DNA from: an uncultured Litoreibacter sp.
GTDB taxonomy: Bacteria > Pseudomonadota > Alphaproteobacteria > Rhodobacterales > Rhodobacteraceae
Reading direction: 5' to 3'
DNA length: 38,899 nt
NCBI GenBank assembly: GCA_938030665.1
Contig: CALHHY010000125.1
Span: forward strand, 1 to 38,899
In this document: one piece after another, positions 7,674 to 16,147 of the stretch
Numbering within the stretch: position 1 is the first letter of the stretch
How the letters are laid out: each line of letters starts with the position of its first letter
The notes under the pieces: model-generated
What the model was told of the DNA's origin: nothing
Databases searched by the model: none
What the model saw: only the letters and a program-made list of their open reading frames with translations
Program-made: the position numbers and the translations under genes

Positions 7674-8084
7674 ATGCGATTATCGCGCTTGAAGGGGTGT
7701 GTCTTGGCACAATTATCAGAATTGACTCCGCTGGAAACCGTCTGGGTGGACGGTGACCGATTGGTGGAGCTTTGCTTTCGCATGGGCGAAGGGCGAGGCG
7801 AAGAAGTTATTGCAATGTCGGTCGAAAACCTGTGGCGGGGGCTTGAAGCGTCTCGCAGGGCTTTTCAGGAAAAACGTTTCGACGATCTTATCGTGATAAG
7901 CCAGGGGCTGTCGCAGATCGCCGATAATCTGGGACTGAGCCTGTTCAGCAAGGTTTGTCGCGACGTCGGCTCCCGCGCGGCGCGGGACGATCCGGCAGCG
8001 CTGTCTGCTTGCCTGTCCCGGCTGCACCGGGTGGCGGATCAGAGCATCAATTCGGTATGGGATTTGTGCGACATCACGGACTGA
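7674..8084 (+). CDS. Degenerate Hpt-like small protein
   Basis: 136 residues from the ATG at 7674, preceded by GAGGGA; an earlier in-frame start at 7554 would fill the divergent promoter region, so I reject it. The C-terminal ~85 residues (NLWRGLEASRRAF onward) are helix-rich and can be lined up with a histidine phosphotransfer four-helix bundle: SQIADNLGLSLFSKVC resembles the phospho-His helix of the Hpt protein at 33398, with the NLG anchor kept, but the position of the phosphorylated His is Q77 and the usual Lys and Gly after it are Ser and Gln. It should therefore not accept phosphate; it might bind a kinase or regulator instead. This family reading is my inference from a by-eye alignment. 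It precedes the aminopeptidase gene by 70 bases. Confidence 0.6.
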   Translation: MRLSRLKGCVLAQLSELTPLETVWVDGDRLVELCFRMGEGRGEEVIAMSVENLWRGLEASRRAFQEKRFDDLIVISQGLSQIADNLGLSLFSKVCRDVGSRAARDDPAALSACLSRLHRVADQSINSVWDLCDITD

Positions 8085-8154
8085 GCAGCGTTGTGCGCTC
8101 TTGCGGATCATGGGGTTAGGGCTAGGTTAGCCAGGCATTGATCAAGGAGTGCCC

Positions 8155-9537
8155 ATGCTGCGCTTTTCCGACCCGTCCGACGCCGCAACCCCGCTTCATA
8201 TCATCGATCCCGACGCGGTCGAGCCGTGGCTAGGTGATCAGGCTGCGGACGTGAAATCCTGGGTGCAGGCGGTCGGTTTCAAAGGGCAGGTCGGCCAGAC
8301 CTGCGCGATACCGGACCGCAGCGGCGGCATTGCCTTTGCTTTGGCGGGTGCGGGCGCGCGTTCGGCGCAGGCACGGGGGCGGTTTTTGCTCGCCTCTGCG
8401 GCGGCTAGTCTTCCGAAAGGCACCTATCGCATTGCGACGAGCCATGAGCCCGAGACCTTGCAGGAACATGCGTTGGGTTGGCTGCTGTCTCAATATAGTT
8501 TTGAGCGCTACCGCGCGGCTCCGCCGCATGAGGCTCGGCTGATCTGCCCCGACGGGGTGGACGCTGCACGGCTGGAAGCTATCGCGGGGGGGGAGGCGCT
8601 GACGCGCAATCTGATCAACACGCCAGCCAATGACATGGGGCCTGAGGCACTGGAACAGGCGGCCCGCGAACTGGCGGGCCAGCACGGCGCGCAGATCACG
8701 GTGACCGAAGGGGTGGCGCTGCTCGAAAACAACTTTCCGATGATCCATACGGTCGGGCGGGCCTCGGCGCAGGCACCACGGCTGATTGACATGTCATGGG
8801 GTGCTGAAGGCCCCACCTTGGTTCTGGTCGGCAAAGGCGTGTGTTTCGACACGGGCGGGCTGAACATCAAGCCCGGCAGCTCCATGGGATTGATGAAGAA
8901 GGATATGGGTGGCTCCGCTGCGGTGCTGGGGCTGGCGCATATGATCATGGCCACCGGCCTGAAGCTTCGGTTGCGGGTGCTGATCCCGGCGGTGGAGAAC
9001 GCGATTGATGGCTCCGCCTACCGGCCGCAGGATATTCTGACCTCGCGCAAGGGGCTGACGGTCGAGATCAACAACACTGACGCCGAAGGGCGTTTGGTGC
9101 TGGCCGATGCGCTGGCGCTTGCGGATGAAACCCCGCCTGATCTGATGATATGCATGGCCACGTTGACAGGGGCGGCGCGGGTCGCGGTCGGGCCCGACCT
9201 TGCGCCGTTCTTCACCGATGATGCGGGCTTTGCCGACGCGCTGGCACGGTCTGCGGATCGGGTGCGCGATCCAGTCTGGCGCATGCCCTTCCACGATCCC
9301 TATGAGGCGATGATCGAGCCGGGTATTGCTGATCTCGACAATGCCCCTAAAGGCGGATTTGCGGGCGCGATCACGGCTGCGCTGTTCTTGCGCCGCTTTG
9401 CCGAGAACACGCCGCGTTTTGCACATTTTGATATCTATGGCTGGCAACCTGCGGCAGCCCCGGCGCGGCCCAAGGGCGGAGTGGGTCAGGCCACCCGTGC
9501 CCTTTTTGACGCGCTGCCGGCGATGCTGGATCTATGA
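8155..9537 (+). CDS. Leucyl aminopeptidase family protein (peptidase M17)
   Basis: Cytosolic di-metal aminopeptidase that removes N-terminal residues from peptides. 460 residues, normal length. The catalytic C-terminal half contains [17 protein letters not shown] (first Lys/Asp metal and catalytic ligands), MKKDMGGSA, and the family signature NTDAEGRL near residue 307 (Asp and Glu metal ligands, catalytic Arg). The N-terminal ~150 residues are the less conserved macro-like domain. Start chosen at ATG 8155 with AAGGAG 5 bases upstream; the GTG at 8149 overlaps that ribosome site. Its stop overlaps the next gene by 4 bases (ATGA), tying it translationally to an NlpC/P60 peptidase; the two together suggest breakdown of peptides, perhaps recycled cell-wall peptides. 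Confidence 0.95.
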   Translation: MLRFSDPSDAATPLHIIDPDAVEPWLGDQAADVKSWVQAVGFKGQVGQTCAIPDRSGGIAFALAGAGARSAQARGRFLLASAAASLPKGTYRIATSHEPETLQEHALGWLLSQYSFERYRAAPPHEARLICPDGVDAARLEAIAGGEALTRNLINTPANDMGPEALEQAARELAGQHGAQITVTEGVALLENNFPMIHTVGRASAQAPRLIDMSWGAEGPTLVLVGKGVCFDTGGLNIKPGSSMGLMKKDMGGSAAVLGLAHMIMATGLKLRLRVLIPAVENAIDGSAYRPQDILTSRKGLTVEINNTDAEGRLVLADALALADETPPDLMICMATLTGAARVAVGPDLAPFFTDDAGFADALARSADRVRDPVWRMPFHDPYEAMIEPGIADLDNAPKGGFAGAITAALFLRRFAENTPRFAHFDIYGWQPAAAPARPKGGVGQATRALFDALPAMLDL

Positions 9538-10379
9538 GAGACAAGCGACTGACGCCGGCAAACGGCAGGGTCGCGGCCTCCTACCTTGAGGGGGAGGTCG
9601 CGGCCACGCAGTTCGTCGAAGGCGAGATGACGCAATGCCATTCCGCAGCCGCGGACATTCTAGGAAAGCCGAGGGGCCGACGGGTCGCCCAGCTGCTGTA
9701 CGGTGACCTGTTTCTGGCTCTGGAGGCCCGTGACGGCCACATGTTTGGTCAATCCGTGCAAGATGGCTATTGCGGCTATGTTCGCGCGGATTTGTTGGGG
9801 CCCGCGATGGACGCCACGCATTGGGTCGCGGCGCCGCAAACGCATCTTTACCCTGGCCCGTCCGTGAAGCTGATGCCAAGCGGCGCGCTTTATTTCGGCT
9901 CCGAAGTCGCCGTTGAGGGGGCTGAAGGGCGGTGGACCCGGCTTGCGACCGGCACCTACGTGCCGTCGAACCATCTGCTGCCGATTTCGACCCGACTGGA
10001 TGATCCGGTGAATGCGGCTGACCTATTTCTGGGTACGCCCTACCTGTGGGGAGGCAGCTCGCGGTATGGCATCGACTGTTCGGGGTTGGTGCAACTGGCC
10101 TGGCGGGTCTGCGGGATGGATTGCCCCCGCGACAGCGACATGCAGGAGGCGGAGATCGGCAGGCTGCTTGAGGAAGGCGAGGAACCCGATCGCGGCGATC
10201 TGGTGTTCTGGAAAGGTCATGTTGGCATCATGGCCCATGCCAACCGGTTGCTGCATGCCAATGCGCATCACATGGCCGTGGTCTACGAGCCGCTGGATGT
10301 GGCAATTACCCGGATCGAAAAGGCGGGCGGCGGGCCTGTAAACTCTATCAAACGGCCTGACGCGCCGATGGGAGGTTAG
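9534..10379 (+). CDS. NlpC/P60 family cysteine peptidase with SH3-like N-terminus
   Basis: 281 residues. The N-terminal ~150 residues fit one or two bacterial SH3-like modules (for instance [14 protein letters not shown]); the C-terminal ~120 form the NlpC/P60 domain. The catalytic Cys is C182 in IDCSGLVQ, the His is H229 in GHVGIM and the third polar residue is probably H241 in HANAHH. The GTPYLWGG motif typical of the fold precedes the Cys. Family members cut D-Glu to diaminopimelate bonds in peptidoglycan peptides. There is no signal peptide, so this one would act on cytoplasmic, recycled muropeptides, as its linkage to a cytosolic aminopeptidase would suggest. The start overlaps the previous stop (ATGA). 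Confidence 0.93.
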   Translation: MRDKRLTPANGRVAASYLEGEVAATQFVEGEMTQCHSAAADILGKPRGRRVAQLLYGDLFLALEARDGHMFGQSVQDGYCGYVRADLLGPAMDATHWVAAPQTHLYPGPSVKLMPSGALYFGSEVAVEGAEGRWTRLATGTYVPSNHLLPISTRLDDPVNAADLFLGTPYLWGGSSRYGIDCSGLVQLAWRVCGMDCPRDSDMQEAEIGRLLEEGEEPDRGDLVFWKGHVGIMAHANRLLHANAHHMAVVYEPLDVAITRIEKAGGGPVNSIKRPDAPMGG

Positions 10380-10400
10380 AACGCCATCGCGCGGATGGCG

Positions 10401-10745
10401 TCAATCAACGGCGCGGATCAGCTTCTTTTCGAGTACCCTGAGCACCTGACGCAGATCGGCACCCCGCTTGAGGATGCGGCCATCCATGCCGATGACCGCG
10501 TATTGCTGCTGTTTCGCTGCCAGCTTGGGGCGTTTTTCGATCCGGTAGATGGGATGCTCCGCCGCGCGCCGGAAGATGGAGAATACGGCGACCTCGCGCA
10601 GCATGGATATCGAATAGTCCCGCCATTCCCCTGCGGCAACCATCCGGCCATAGATCGTCATGATCTGACCCAGCTCCAGCCGGTGGAACGCAGTTTTCTC
10701 AGGAAACTTGGATTGATTCAGCGGAATAGGGGCGATTTCGTTCAT
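10401..10745 (-). CDS. DUF2794 family protein
   Basis: 114 residues. The run GQIMTIYGRMVAAGEWRDY followed by REVAVFSIFRRAAEHPIYRIEK and a C-terminal VLRVLEKK is the pattern of the alphaproteobacterial DUF2794 family, which has no known function. Start taken at ATG 10745 (MNEIAPIPLNQSKF); an earlier in-frame start at 10802 would add 19 residues without family support. It is cytosolic, basic at the C-terminus, without membrane segments. It converges with the NlpC/P60 gene, 21 bases apart, and is transcribed alone. Its promoter should lie in 10746-10900. Confidence 0.87.
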   Translation of the reverse strand: MNEIAPIPLNQSKFPEKTAFHRLELGQIMTIYGRMVAAGEWRDYSISMLREVAVFSIFRRAAEHPIYRIEKRPKLAAKQQQYAVIGMDGRILKRGADLRQVLRVLEKKLIRAVD

Positions 10746-10946
10746 GGATTCAGCTTGGCCATTTCGGGGCCACAACGCAAGCGCTGCCCCGAAATGGCCC
10801 AATTGTTAGCTGCAAAGCCACAAATTCCGATCTCACTAGCGCCTAATTCGTCCTCTACATCTGTAATTGTAGCGAGTTAAGTCTCACCCCGGCGCGGCTC
10901 AATCAGCCCCCACCCAGATGGTCGCGTCGGGTCTACATACTAACAC

Positions 10947-10983
10947 CCCCGGTGCCGTTCTCGGCGCCGGGGTTCTTCGTTTC
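10947..10983 (+). terminator. Plus-strand intrinsic terminator with no gene upstream
   Basis: A perfect-length 11-bp GC-rich stem (10947-10957 with 10962-10972, one T-G wobble), loop TTCT, followed by TTCTTCGTTTC. The T-rich side is on the plus strand only, so it does not fit the DUF4198 gene that ends at 11005 on the minus strand. The 259 bases between 10746 and 11004 hold no coding frame I can support; a short transcript ending here is possible, with an interrupted palindrome CTACA/TGTAG at 10855-10872 in its likely promoter area. Confidence 0.6.
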
Positions 10984-11004
10984 ACTGGATGCAAAACAAT
11001 TGGT

Positions 11005-11817
11005 TCAGCGCGCGGGAACCGCAAAGCTCAACGCTGCCCAATGTGTTTTCCACACCGGACCCTCGGCAGGGTCGTCATTCTCCAGCGCCTCCAATGTCAC
11101 GGCATCGGCCAGATAGGCGTGACCAGCCGTCATGGGAAAGCGCGCCACCCCGTCGGCATCGGTGCGATGCAGGCTGACCTTGACCGTGCCATCGAGGGAT
11201 TTATCGAAAAGCTCCACCTGCGCATCGGCGCGCGGCGCGCCGTCCAGCAGCACCTGCACCGACATTTCTGATGGGGCGTCCGTATATGGATTGGCCAGTG
11301 CTACAATCTCGGTCTTCAGCCCGACCGCCCGATCCGCCCCGGCGCCATCACCCACGGCAACCAGTGATTTGGCGTAGCGGCGGTAAAGCTCCACGAATTT
11401 CTCGGTACCAATCCCGCGCGCCTCATGGTCGGTCAGGGCGGTTTTGAAATCCTTATGGGCCACGAACTTCTTGAACTTGGCAAATTCGCGGTAGGTCAGC
11501 CGGCTATCGGTGGTCTCGTGCACCACAATCAGCAGGCCCGGATCGCTTGCTTCCAGATCAAGCGCGGGGTTGTCCCCGATGCGCCCCACGATTTCGGTGA
11601 CGGTGTCGCCTTGAACCAGGTCAAACCGCTCTATCTGGCTGGGGCGATAGGGATAGCTGCTGCCGTCAAACTCCTCCCCCACCCGCAGGTTTGCAACAAT
11701 CCGGTCACCGGGTTGTATCTGGTAGCTTTGCGGGTCTATCCAGAACTCATGGGAGTAGCCGGTACCGGCCAGCAACGTAAGGATCGCGGACAGAATGGCG
11801 CAGTTTAGCAAACGCAT
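11005..11817 (-). CDS. DUF4198 domain protein, exported (metal-uptake associated)
   Basis: 270 residues from ATG 11817, with GAGGT upstream. A clear signal peptide (MRLLNCAILSAILTLLAG, cleaved near TGYS) leaves a mature protein starting HEFWIDP, the typical opening of DUF4198 proteins, whose N-terminal His is thought to bind metal. A beta-sandwich C-terminal part (VQVLLDGAPRADAQVELFD, DADGVARFPM) is a carboxypeptidase-regulatory/Ig-like fold. Members are usually found beside nickel/cobalt transporters, and here the divergent neighbour is a HupE/UreJ-type permease. It would act in the periplasm, delivering or sensing metal; this role is inferred from family context. Only 10 bases separate its start codon from that of the neighbour. 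Confidence 0.88.
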   Translation of the reverse strand: MRLLNCAILSAILTLLAGTGYSHEFWIDPQSYQIQPGDRIVANLRVGEEFDGSSYPYRPSQIERFDLVQGDTVTEIVGRIGDNPALDLEASDPGLLIVVHETTDSRLTYREFAKFKKFVAHKDFKTALTDHEARGIGTEKFVELYRRYAKSLVAVGDGAGADRAVGLKTEIVALANPYTDAPSEMSVQVLLDGAPRADAQVELFDKSLDGTVKVSLHRTDADGVARFPMTAGHAYLADAVTLEALENDDPAEGPVWKTHWAALSFAVPAR

Positions 11818-11827
11818 GGGGACCTCT

Positions 11828-13012
11828 ATGTCTTGGGTTGCATCTAGGGTGGTCCTATTGGCGCTGCTGTCAATGGTCGCTTTGATCACTTTGAGTGCCA
11901 AAGCAATCGCCCATGAAATCCGGCCCGCCGTGGCGGACGCAACCCTGACTGAGTCCCGGGTCGAACTTCAGATCCGCCTGACGGGGGAGCCGTTGGTCGC
12001 GGGTATCGATCTTGAGGGGCTTGAGGACACCAACGAGGCGCCGGAGGCTGCGGAGTACGACGCGCTGCGCGCCTTGCCCGATGACGTATTCGCCGACCGG
12101 TTCCGCGCCGCATGGCCTGATTTGCGCGATGGTTTCGTCGTGGAAAGCGGCGGCGAAAAGGTGATGCTTACACTGGATACAATCACCGTCGAGCCGCAAC
12201 CCAATCTGGAACTGCCCCGTGACATGATGGTGACCGTCTCGGGGGACCTTCCGGGTAACGGCGCGGACGTCCAACTGGGTTGGATCGCGGAATATGGCCC
12301 GATCATCATGCGGCAGGCCGGCGGCGGTGATGACGCCTATGCGGGCTTCCTTGACGCCGGCGCATTGAGCGATCCGCTGCCTCGCGCCGGGGTCGCCACC
12401 GAATCCGCCTGGCGGGTCTTCGTGCGCTATATCGGCGTGGGCTTCGACCACATCATCCCCAAGGGGCTGGACCACATTCTTTTCGTGCTGGGCCTTTTCT
12501 TCCTGTCGATGAAAATGCGCCCTCTGATCACGCAGGTCACGGTGTTTACCGTCGCTCATACGATCACCCTGGCATTGGCTAGCCTGCAAATCGTCACTAT
12601 CTCCGCCAGTATTGTGGAGCCGCTGATCGCGCTGTCCATCGTCTACGTCGCGGTTGAAAACATCTTTGCCAAAGGCATCAAATGGTGGCGGCCACTGATC
12701 ATCTTCGGCTTTGGGTTGCTGCACGGGCTGGGCTTCGCCTCCGTGCTGGGGGAATTCGGGCTGGCCCCCGGCCGCTTTGTCGCCGGGTTGATCGGTTTCA
12801 ACATCGGGGTCGAGGTCGGGCAGCTTGCGGTGATCGGGCTGGCAGCGCTGGCTTTGTGGCTCAGCCTGCGGGCAGCCCATATGGCCGATCTGGAGGAGGC
12901 TGAGATGCGGGTGCGGGACCCTGACGTGATGTTCCGCGCGATCTCCATCTGTGGTTCGATCCTGATCGCCATCGTCGGGGCCTATTGGGCTTTTGAGCGG
13001 GTTTTCCTGTAG
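11828..13012 (+). CDS. HupE/UreJ_2 family membrane protein (probable metal permease)
   Basis: 394 residues from ATG 11828. A signal-like segment (VVLLALLSMVALITLSAKAIAHEIRP) starts a periplasmic N-terminal domain of ~170 residues; the C-terminal ~190 residues hold the HupE/UreJ domain with about six membrane helices. It includes GFDHIIPKGLDHILFVLG, FTVAHTITLALA, the VEN...FGLLHGLGFAS segment and FNIGVEVGQ, with the conserved His and Asp residues expected to bind nickel or cobalt. No hydrogenase or urease genes are nearby, so the metal is open (Ni, Co, or other). In-frame ATGs at 11795 and 11816 are alternative starts that would overlap the divergent DUF4198 gene. Confidence 0.9.
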   Translation: MSWVASRVVLLALLSMVALITLSAKAIAHEIRPAVADATLTESRVELQIRLTGEPLVAGIDLEGLEDTNEAPEAAEYDALRALPDDVFADRFRAAWPDLRDGFVVESGGEKVMLTLDTITVEPQPNLELPRDMMVTVSGDLPGNGADVQLGWIAEYGPIIMRQAGGGDDAYAGFLDAGALSDPLPRAGVATESAWRVFVRYIGVGFDHIIPKGLDHILFVLGLFFLSMKMRPLITQVTVFTVAHTITLALASLQIVTISASIVEPLIALSIVYVAVENIFAKGIKWWRPLIIFGFGLLHGLGFASVLGEFGLAPGRFVAGLIGFNIGVEVGQLAVIGLAALALWLSLRAAHMADLEEAEMRVRDPDVMFRAISICGSILIAIVGAYWAFERVFL

Positions 13013-13050
13013 CGGTTGAACATATTGCCGGCGGCGCGCGTTAACGGATT

Positions 13051-14034
13051 ATGAAAAAGCTGTTGCACCGCGCCGCCCTGAACGCCGAGCTTGTGCTGGA
13101 CCGCGCATTCGGCGGAACCGGCAAAAGCCGGGTGATTGACCCCTACCTGGGCTACGCAACGCCTGACGCGCTTGTTTTGCGCGGCCGCGTCCTGTCCCGG
13201 CTCAACGGCCGTGCCGCGCAGGAGGGGCAGGGACGACTGACCAATCTGCGCAGCATGATTGGCCTTTTCGTCACGGATGAGGTCGCTGGCGCCACTGTCC
13301 ACGCGAAGGGCGTACAAGCAAAAACCGATGAGGAGGGGTATTTTACCCTCACCCTACCCAAGCCCGACACTCATGGCTGGCATCAGGTACCCGTGCATAT
13401 CGAGGGGTTCGAAGATACGACCCTCTGCGAGGCGCTTGTGCCGCATGCTGACGCACGGTTCCTGGTGATCTCTGACATTGATGACACGGTACTGAAAACC
13501 GGAGCCTACCAGCTTTGGCGCAACCTCTGGACCTCGCTCACCGGCAACGCGCTGACCCGGCAGGTGTTTCCCGACGCGGTAGCGCTGATGACGCGGTTGT
13601 CTGATGGTGGGCGTAACCCGATTTTCTATGTCAGTTCCTCGCCCTGGAATTTCCACAGCTTCCTTGCGCAGATTTTCAAGCGGACCGGGTTGGTGCGCGG
13701 GCCGAAATTCCTGCGCGATCTGGGCCTCAGCGAAAACCAGTTTATAACTGGCACGCATGGCGACCACAAAGGTGGCAGCATCGACACCATCTTGTCCGCG
13801 CAACCCGGTTTGCCTGTGATCCTGATCGGCGATACCGGCCAGCATGATGCGGAGGTTTATCTGGACGCCGCGCGTCGTCACCCTGACCGCATCAAGGCCG
13901 TCGTCCTGCGCGAGCCTGGCCCAGGCCCGGATGCAAAAATGCGCCATGCCATGGGCGAGATCGAGGCCAGTGGCGTGACCCTCTACCACGGTACCGATTT
14001 TAGCGGCATGACACCGGATGCCGAACTGGCCTAG
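13051..14034 (+). CDS. App1-type phosphatase domain protein (DUF2183)
   Basis: 327 residues. The C-terminal half starts with VISDIDDTVLKTGAY, the DxDxT phosphatase motif (D142 to T146) of the haloacid-dehalogenase-like APP1 family, followed by FYVSSSPWNFHSFL (second motif) and ILIGDTGQHDAEVY (acidic third motif). The N-terminal ~130 residues include a small Ig/SpaA-like beta fold (ATVHAKGVQAKTDEEGYFTLTLP). In yeast the family dephosphorylates phosphatidate; bacterial members are uncharacterised. A phosphatidate or related lipid phosphatase activity is thus inferred. It follows hupE by 38 bases and precedes the DMT permease by 9, so it is likely transcribed with the latter. Confidence 0.88.
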   Translation: MKKLLHRAALNAELVLDRAFGGTGKSRVIDPYLGYATPDALVLRGRVLSRLNGRAAQEGQGRLTNLRSMIGLFVTDEVAGATVHAKGVQAKTDEEGYFTLTLPKPDTHGWHQVPVHIEGFEDTTLCEALVPHADARFLVISDIDDTVLKTGAYQLWRNLWTSLTGNALTRQVFPDAVALMTRLSDGGRNPIFYVSSSPWNFHSFLAQIFKRTGLVRGPKFLRDLGLSENQFITGTHGDHKGGSIDTILSAQPGLPVILIGDTGQHDAEVYLDAARRHPDRIKAVVLREPGPGPDAKMRHAMGEIEASGVTLYHGTDFSGMTPDAELA

Positions 14035-14043
14035 ATAGGTCTT

Positions 14044-14982
14044 ATGGACCTGCCGAGATCGAACATACCGCTCGCCATCTTTGCCAAACTGGGCGCGGTG
14101 GTCTGCTTCATCGTCATGGCAACCTTCGTCAAAATTGCCTCTGACACCATCCCGGCCGGCGAGATTGTGTTTTTCCGCTCTTTCTGCGCCTTGCCCGTGA
14201 TCCTTGTTTGGATCACATGGCAAGGCAAGCTGCGGACGGGGCTGAAAACCAGCAACCCAATGGGTCATCTTTGGCGTGGGCTGGTTGGCACAATGGGCAT
14301 GAGCATGGGGTTTGCCGCGCTTGGCCTGCTGCCCTTGTCCGAGGTGAAGGCGATCCAATATGCCCAACCGGTCCTGGTTGTGATCTTTGCCGCCATGTTT
14401 TTGGGGGAGCAGGTCCGGGTTTTTCGCCTGACCGCCGTCGCTTTGGGTATGACGGGCGTGCTGGTGATCATGTGGCCCCGGCTCACGGCCTTTTCGGATG
14501 CGGGCGTTGACCCTTATCTGGCCTTGGGTGCACTGGTGGCCTTTGGCTCGGCGGTGATGGCGGGCCTCGCCCATGTGTTCGTGCGCAAGCTAACCGCGAC
14601 GGAGCCGACCTCAGCCATCGTTTTCTATTTCGGCGTCACAGCCTCCACCCTGTCGCTGATCACCGTGCCTTTTGGGTGGGTCATGCCCACCCCATTTGAG
14701 CTGTCCATGCTGGTCGGCGCAGGTCTGGTGGGCGGCGTCGGGCAGATTTTCCTGACATCAAGCTACCGCTACGCCGACGCTTCCGTCGTGGCGCCGTTTG
14801 AATACGCCTCGATCCTGTTCGCCATCGGGATCGGGTTCTTCGTGTTTGACGAGGTTCCCACGCTGGTCATGCTTGTAGGCATCGCCCTGATCGTTGCCGC
14901 GGGCATCCTGATTATCTGGCGCGAACGCCGTCTGGGGCTTGAACGCGCCAAGGGACGTAAAGTCATGACGCCGCAGGGGTAG
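14044..14982 (+). CDS. DMT superfamily (EamA) permease
   Basis: 312 residues with ten predicted hydrophobic helices in two repeated halves, each an EamA domain (first starting KLGAVVCFIVMATFV, second starting PYLALGALVAFGSAVMAG). Typical signs are the PAGEIVFFRSF and KAIQYAQPVLVVIFAAMFLGE segments, and in the second half PFEYASILFAIGIGFFVFDE. These inner-membrane proteins export or import metabolites such as amino acids, nucleobases or vitamins; no substrate can be assigned. The C-terminus is basic and cytoplasmic. It lies 9 bases after the App1 gene. Confidence 0.9.
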   Translation: MDLPRSNIPLAIFAKLGAVVCFIVMATFVKIASDTIPAGEIVFFRSFCALPVILVWITWQGKLRTGLKTSNPMGHLWRGLVGTMGMSMGFAALGLLPLSEVKAIQYAQPVLVVIFAAMFLGEQVRVFRLTAVALGMTGVLVIMWPRLTAFSDAGVDPYLALGALVAFGSAVMAGLAHVFVRKLTATEPTSAIVFYFGVTASTLSLITVPFGWVMPTPFELSMLVGAGLVGGVGQIFLTSSYRYADASVVAPFEYASILFAIGIGFFVFDEVPTLVMLVGIALIVAAGILIIWRERRLGLERAKGRKVMTPQG

Positions 14983-15039
14983 CGTTTCCTGATGGCTCGG
15001 AAATGTGGTATGATGGTCCAAGGAAAAGGAGGCCTCGAC

Positions 15040-15228
15040 ATGAAGCATGTTCTAGACCAATCCACCCAATCCCAGACACTAACCGCACGCCGGTACGTCT
15101 ATGCCAAGTTGCAATCAATGAAACCGTCGGCCCCTACACTGACTCTGCAACGCCGCGCGGCCCACAAAAAAACGCACGCATCCGGGATACGCGCGTTTCT
15201 TCGAATTGACCGGTATGGTGGCGGTTAA
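15040..15228 (+). CDS. Possible 62-residue basic protein
   Basis: A short frame starting MKHVLDQSTQSQ, not recognised. Its only support is a strong ribosome site (AAGGAGG, 7 bases before the ATG). It is rich in Arg, Lys, His, Thr and Gln. Against it: the second half runs through the minus-strand ilvE terminator and overlaps the ilvE stop by 4 bases, and its third-position GC is weak compared with neighbours. It could be a real small gene whose end is read over the terminator, or chance. Confidence 0.3.
   Translation: MKHVLDQSTQSQTLTARRYVYAKLQSMKPSAPTLTLQRRAAHKKTHASGIRAFLRIDRYGGG
15166..15198 (-). terminator. Rho-independent terminator of ilvE
   Basis: On the minus strand a stem of about 14 bp with two mismatches (centred near 15184) is followed by seven T (A run at 15166-15172 on the plus strand), 27 bases past the ilvE stop. 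Good match to an intrinsic terminator. Confidence 0.85.
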
Positions 15229-16094
15229 GCCCGCACCAGCTTCTCATACCCTTCCGCGATGTCGCGGGTCAGGGCGCCGACCTCGAAATTATAGTCGCCG
15301 ATGGACCCCACGGGGGTAACCTCGGCGGCGGTGCCGGTGAGCCAGCATTGCTCAAACCCTTCCAGCTCCTCGGGCATGATGTGGCGCTCATGGACCTTGA
15401 TCTGGCGCTCTTTCAGCATGCCGATCACCGTTTGGCGGGTGAGCCCGTTCAGGAAGGCGTCGGGGTCAGGCGTGTGCACCTCCCCGTCCTTGACGAAGAA
15501 GATGTTGGCGCCCGTCGCTTCCGCCACGTAGCCGCGATAGTCGAACATCATTGCGTCGGAGCAGCCTTTGGCCTCCGCCGCATGCTTTGACATGGTGCAG
15601 ATCATGTAGAGCCCGGCGGCCTTGGCGTGGCAGGGGATGGTTTCAGGGCTGGGGCGCTTCCATTTGGAAATGTCCAGCTTGGCCCCCTTCATCTTGGCGT
15701 CGCCGTAATAGTTTCCCCATTCCCAGGCAGCCACGGCCATGCGGACCGGATTGCGGTTGGAGGCGACACCCATGTCATCCCCCGCGCCGCGCCACGCGAT
15801 CGCGCGCACATAGGCGTCCGTAAAGCCATTGGCCTTCAGCACCTCGTATTTCGCGGCTTCGATCTCGTCGACGGTGTAGGGGATCGGCATGTCCAGTTCG
15901 TTGCCGGAAAACAGCAGCCGCTCGGAATGTTCGCGCGACTTGAAGATGGTGCCGTTATAGCAACGTTCCCCCTCGAAAACGGAGGAGGCGTAGTGGATGC
16001 CATGGGTCAGAATATGGACGTTGGCGTCGCGCCAGTTTACCAGTTTGCCATCCATCCAGATGACGCCATCCCGATCATCATAGCCACCAGCCAT
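15225..16094 (-). CDS. ilvE: Branched-chain amino acid aminotransferase
   Basis: PLP enzyme for the last step of leucine, isoleucine and valine synthesis, exchanging the amino group with glutamate. 289 residues, fold type IV. The PLP Lys is K158 in CHAKAAGLY; the N-terminal THGIHYASSVFEG and the later GYVAEATGANIFF and LTGTAAEVTPV are family-typical. I take the ATG at 16094 (MAGGYDDRDGVIWMDGK); the longer frame from 16184 would include a segment without likeness and occupy the promoter region shared with petP. Transcribed alone, with its own terminator. Confidence 0.95.
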   Translation of the reverse strand: MAGGYDDRDGVIWMDGKLVNWRDANVHILTHGIHYASSVFEGERCYNGTIFKSREHSERLLFSGNELDMPIPYTVDEIEAAKYEVLKANGFTDAYVRAIAWRGAGDDMGVASNRNPVRMAVAAWEWGNYYGDAKMKGAKLDISKWKRPSPETIPCHAKAAGLYMICTMSKHAAEAKGCSDAMMFDYRGYVAEATGANIFFVKDGEVHTPDPDAFLNGLTRQTVIGMLKERQIKVHERHIMPEELEGFEQCWLTGTAAEVTPVGSIGDYNFEVGALTRDIAEGYEKLVRA

Positions 16095-16147
16095 CGCCCT
16101 AATCCTTCTACAGCGTTTCCAAAAGTTGCGCAAATAAGTCCACATCG

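Noticed and set aside
11870-12880. 336-codon minus-strand frame opposite hupE
   Set aside because: Shadow of the HupE gene with Gln/Asp/Arg-rich translation and no domain.
13354-14574. 406-codon minus-strand frame across the App1 and DMT genes
   Set aside because: Spans two real genes antisense; the translation lacks hydrophobic or domain structure.
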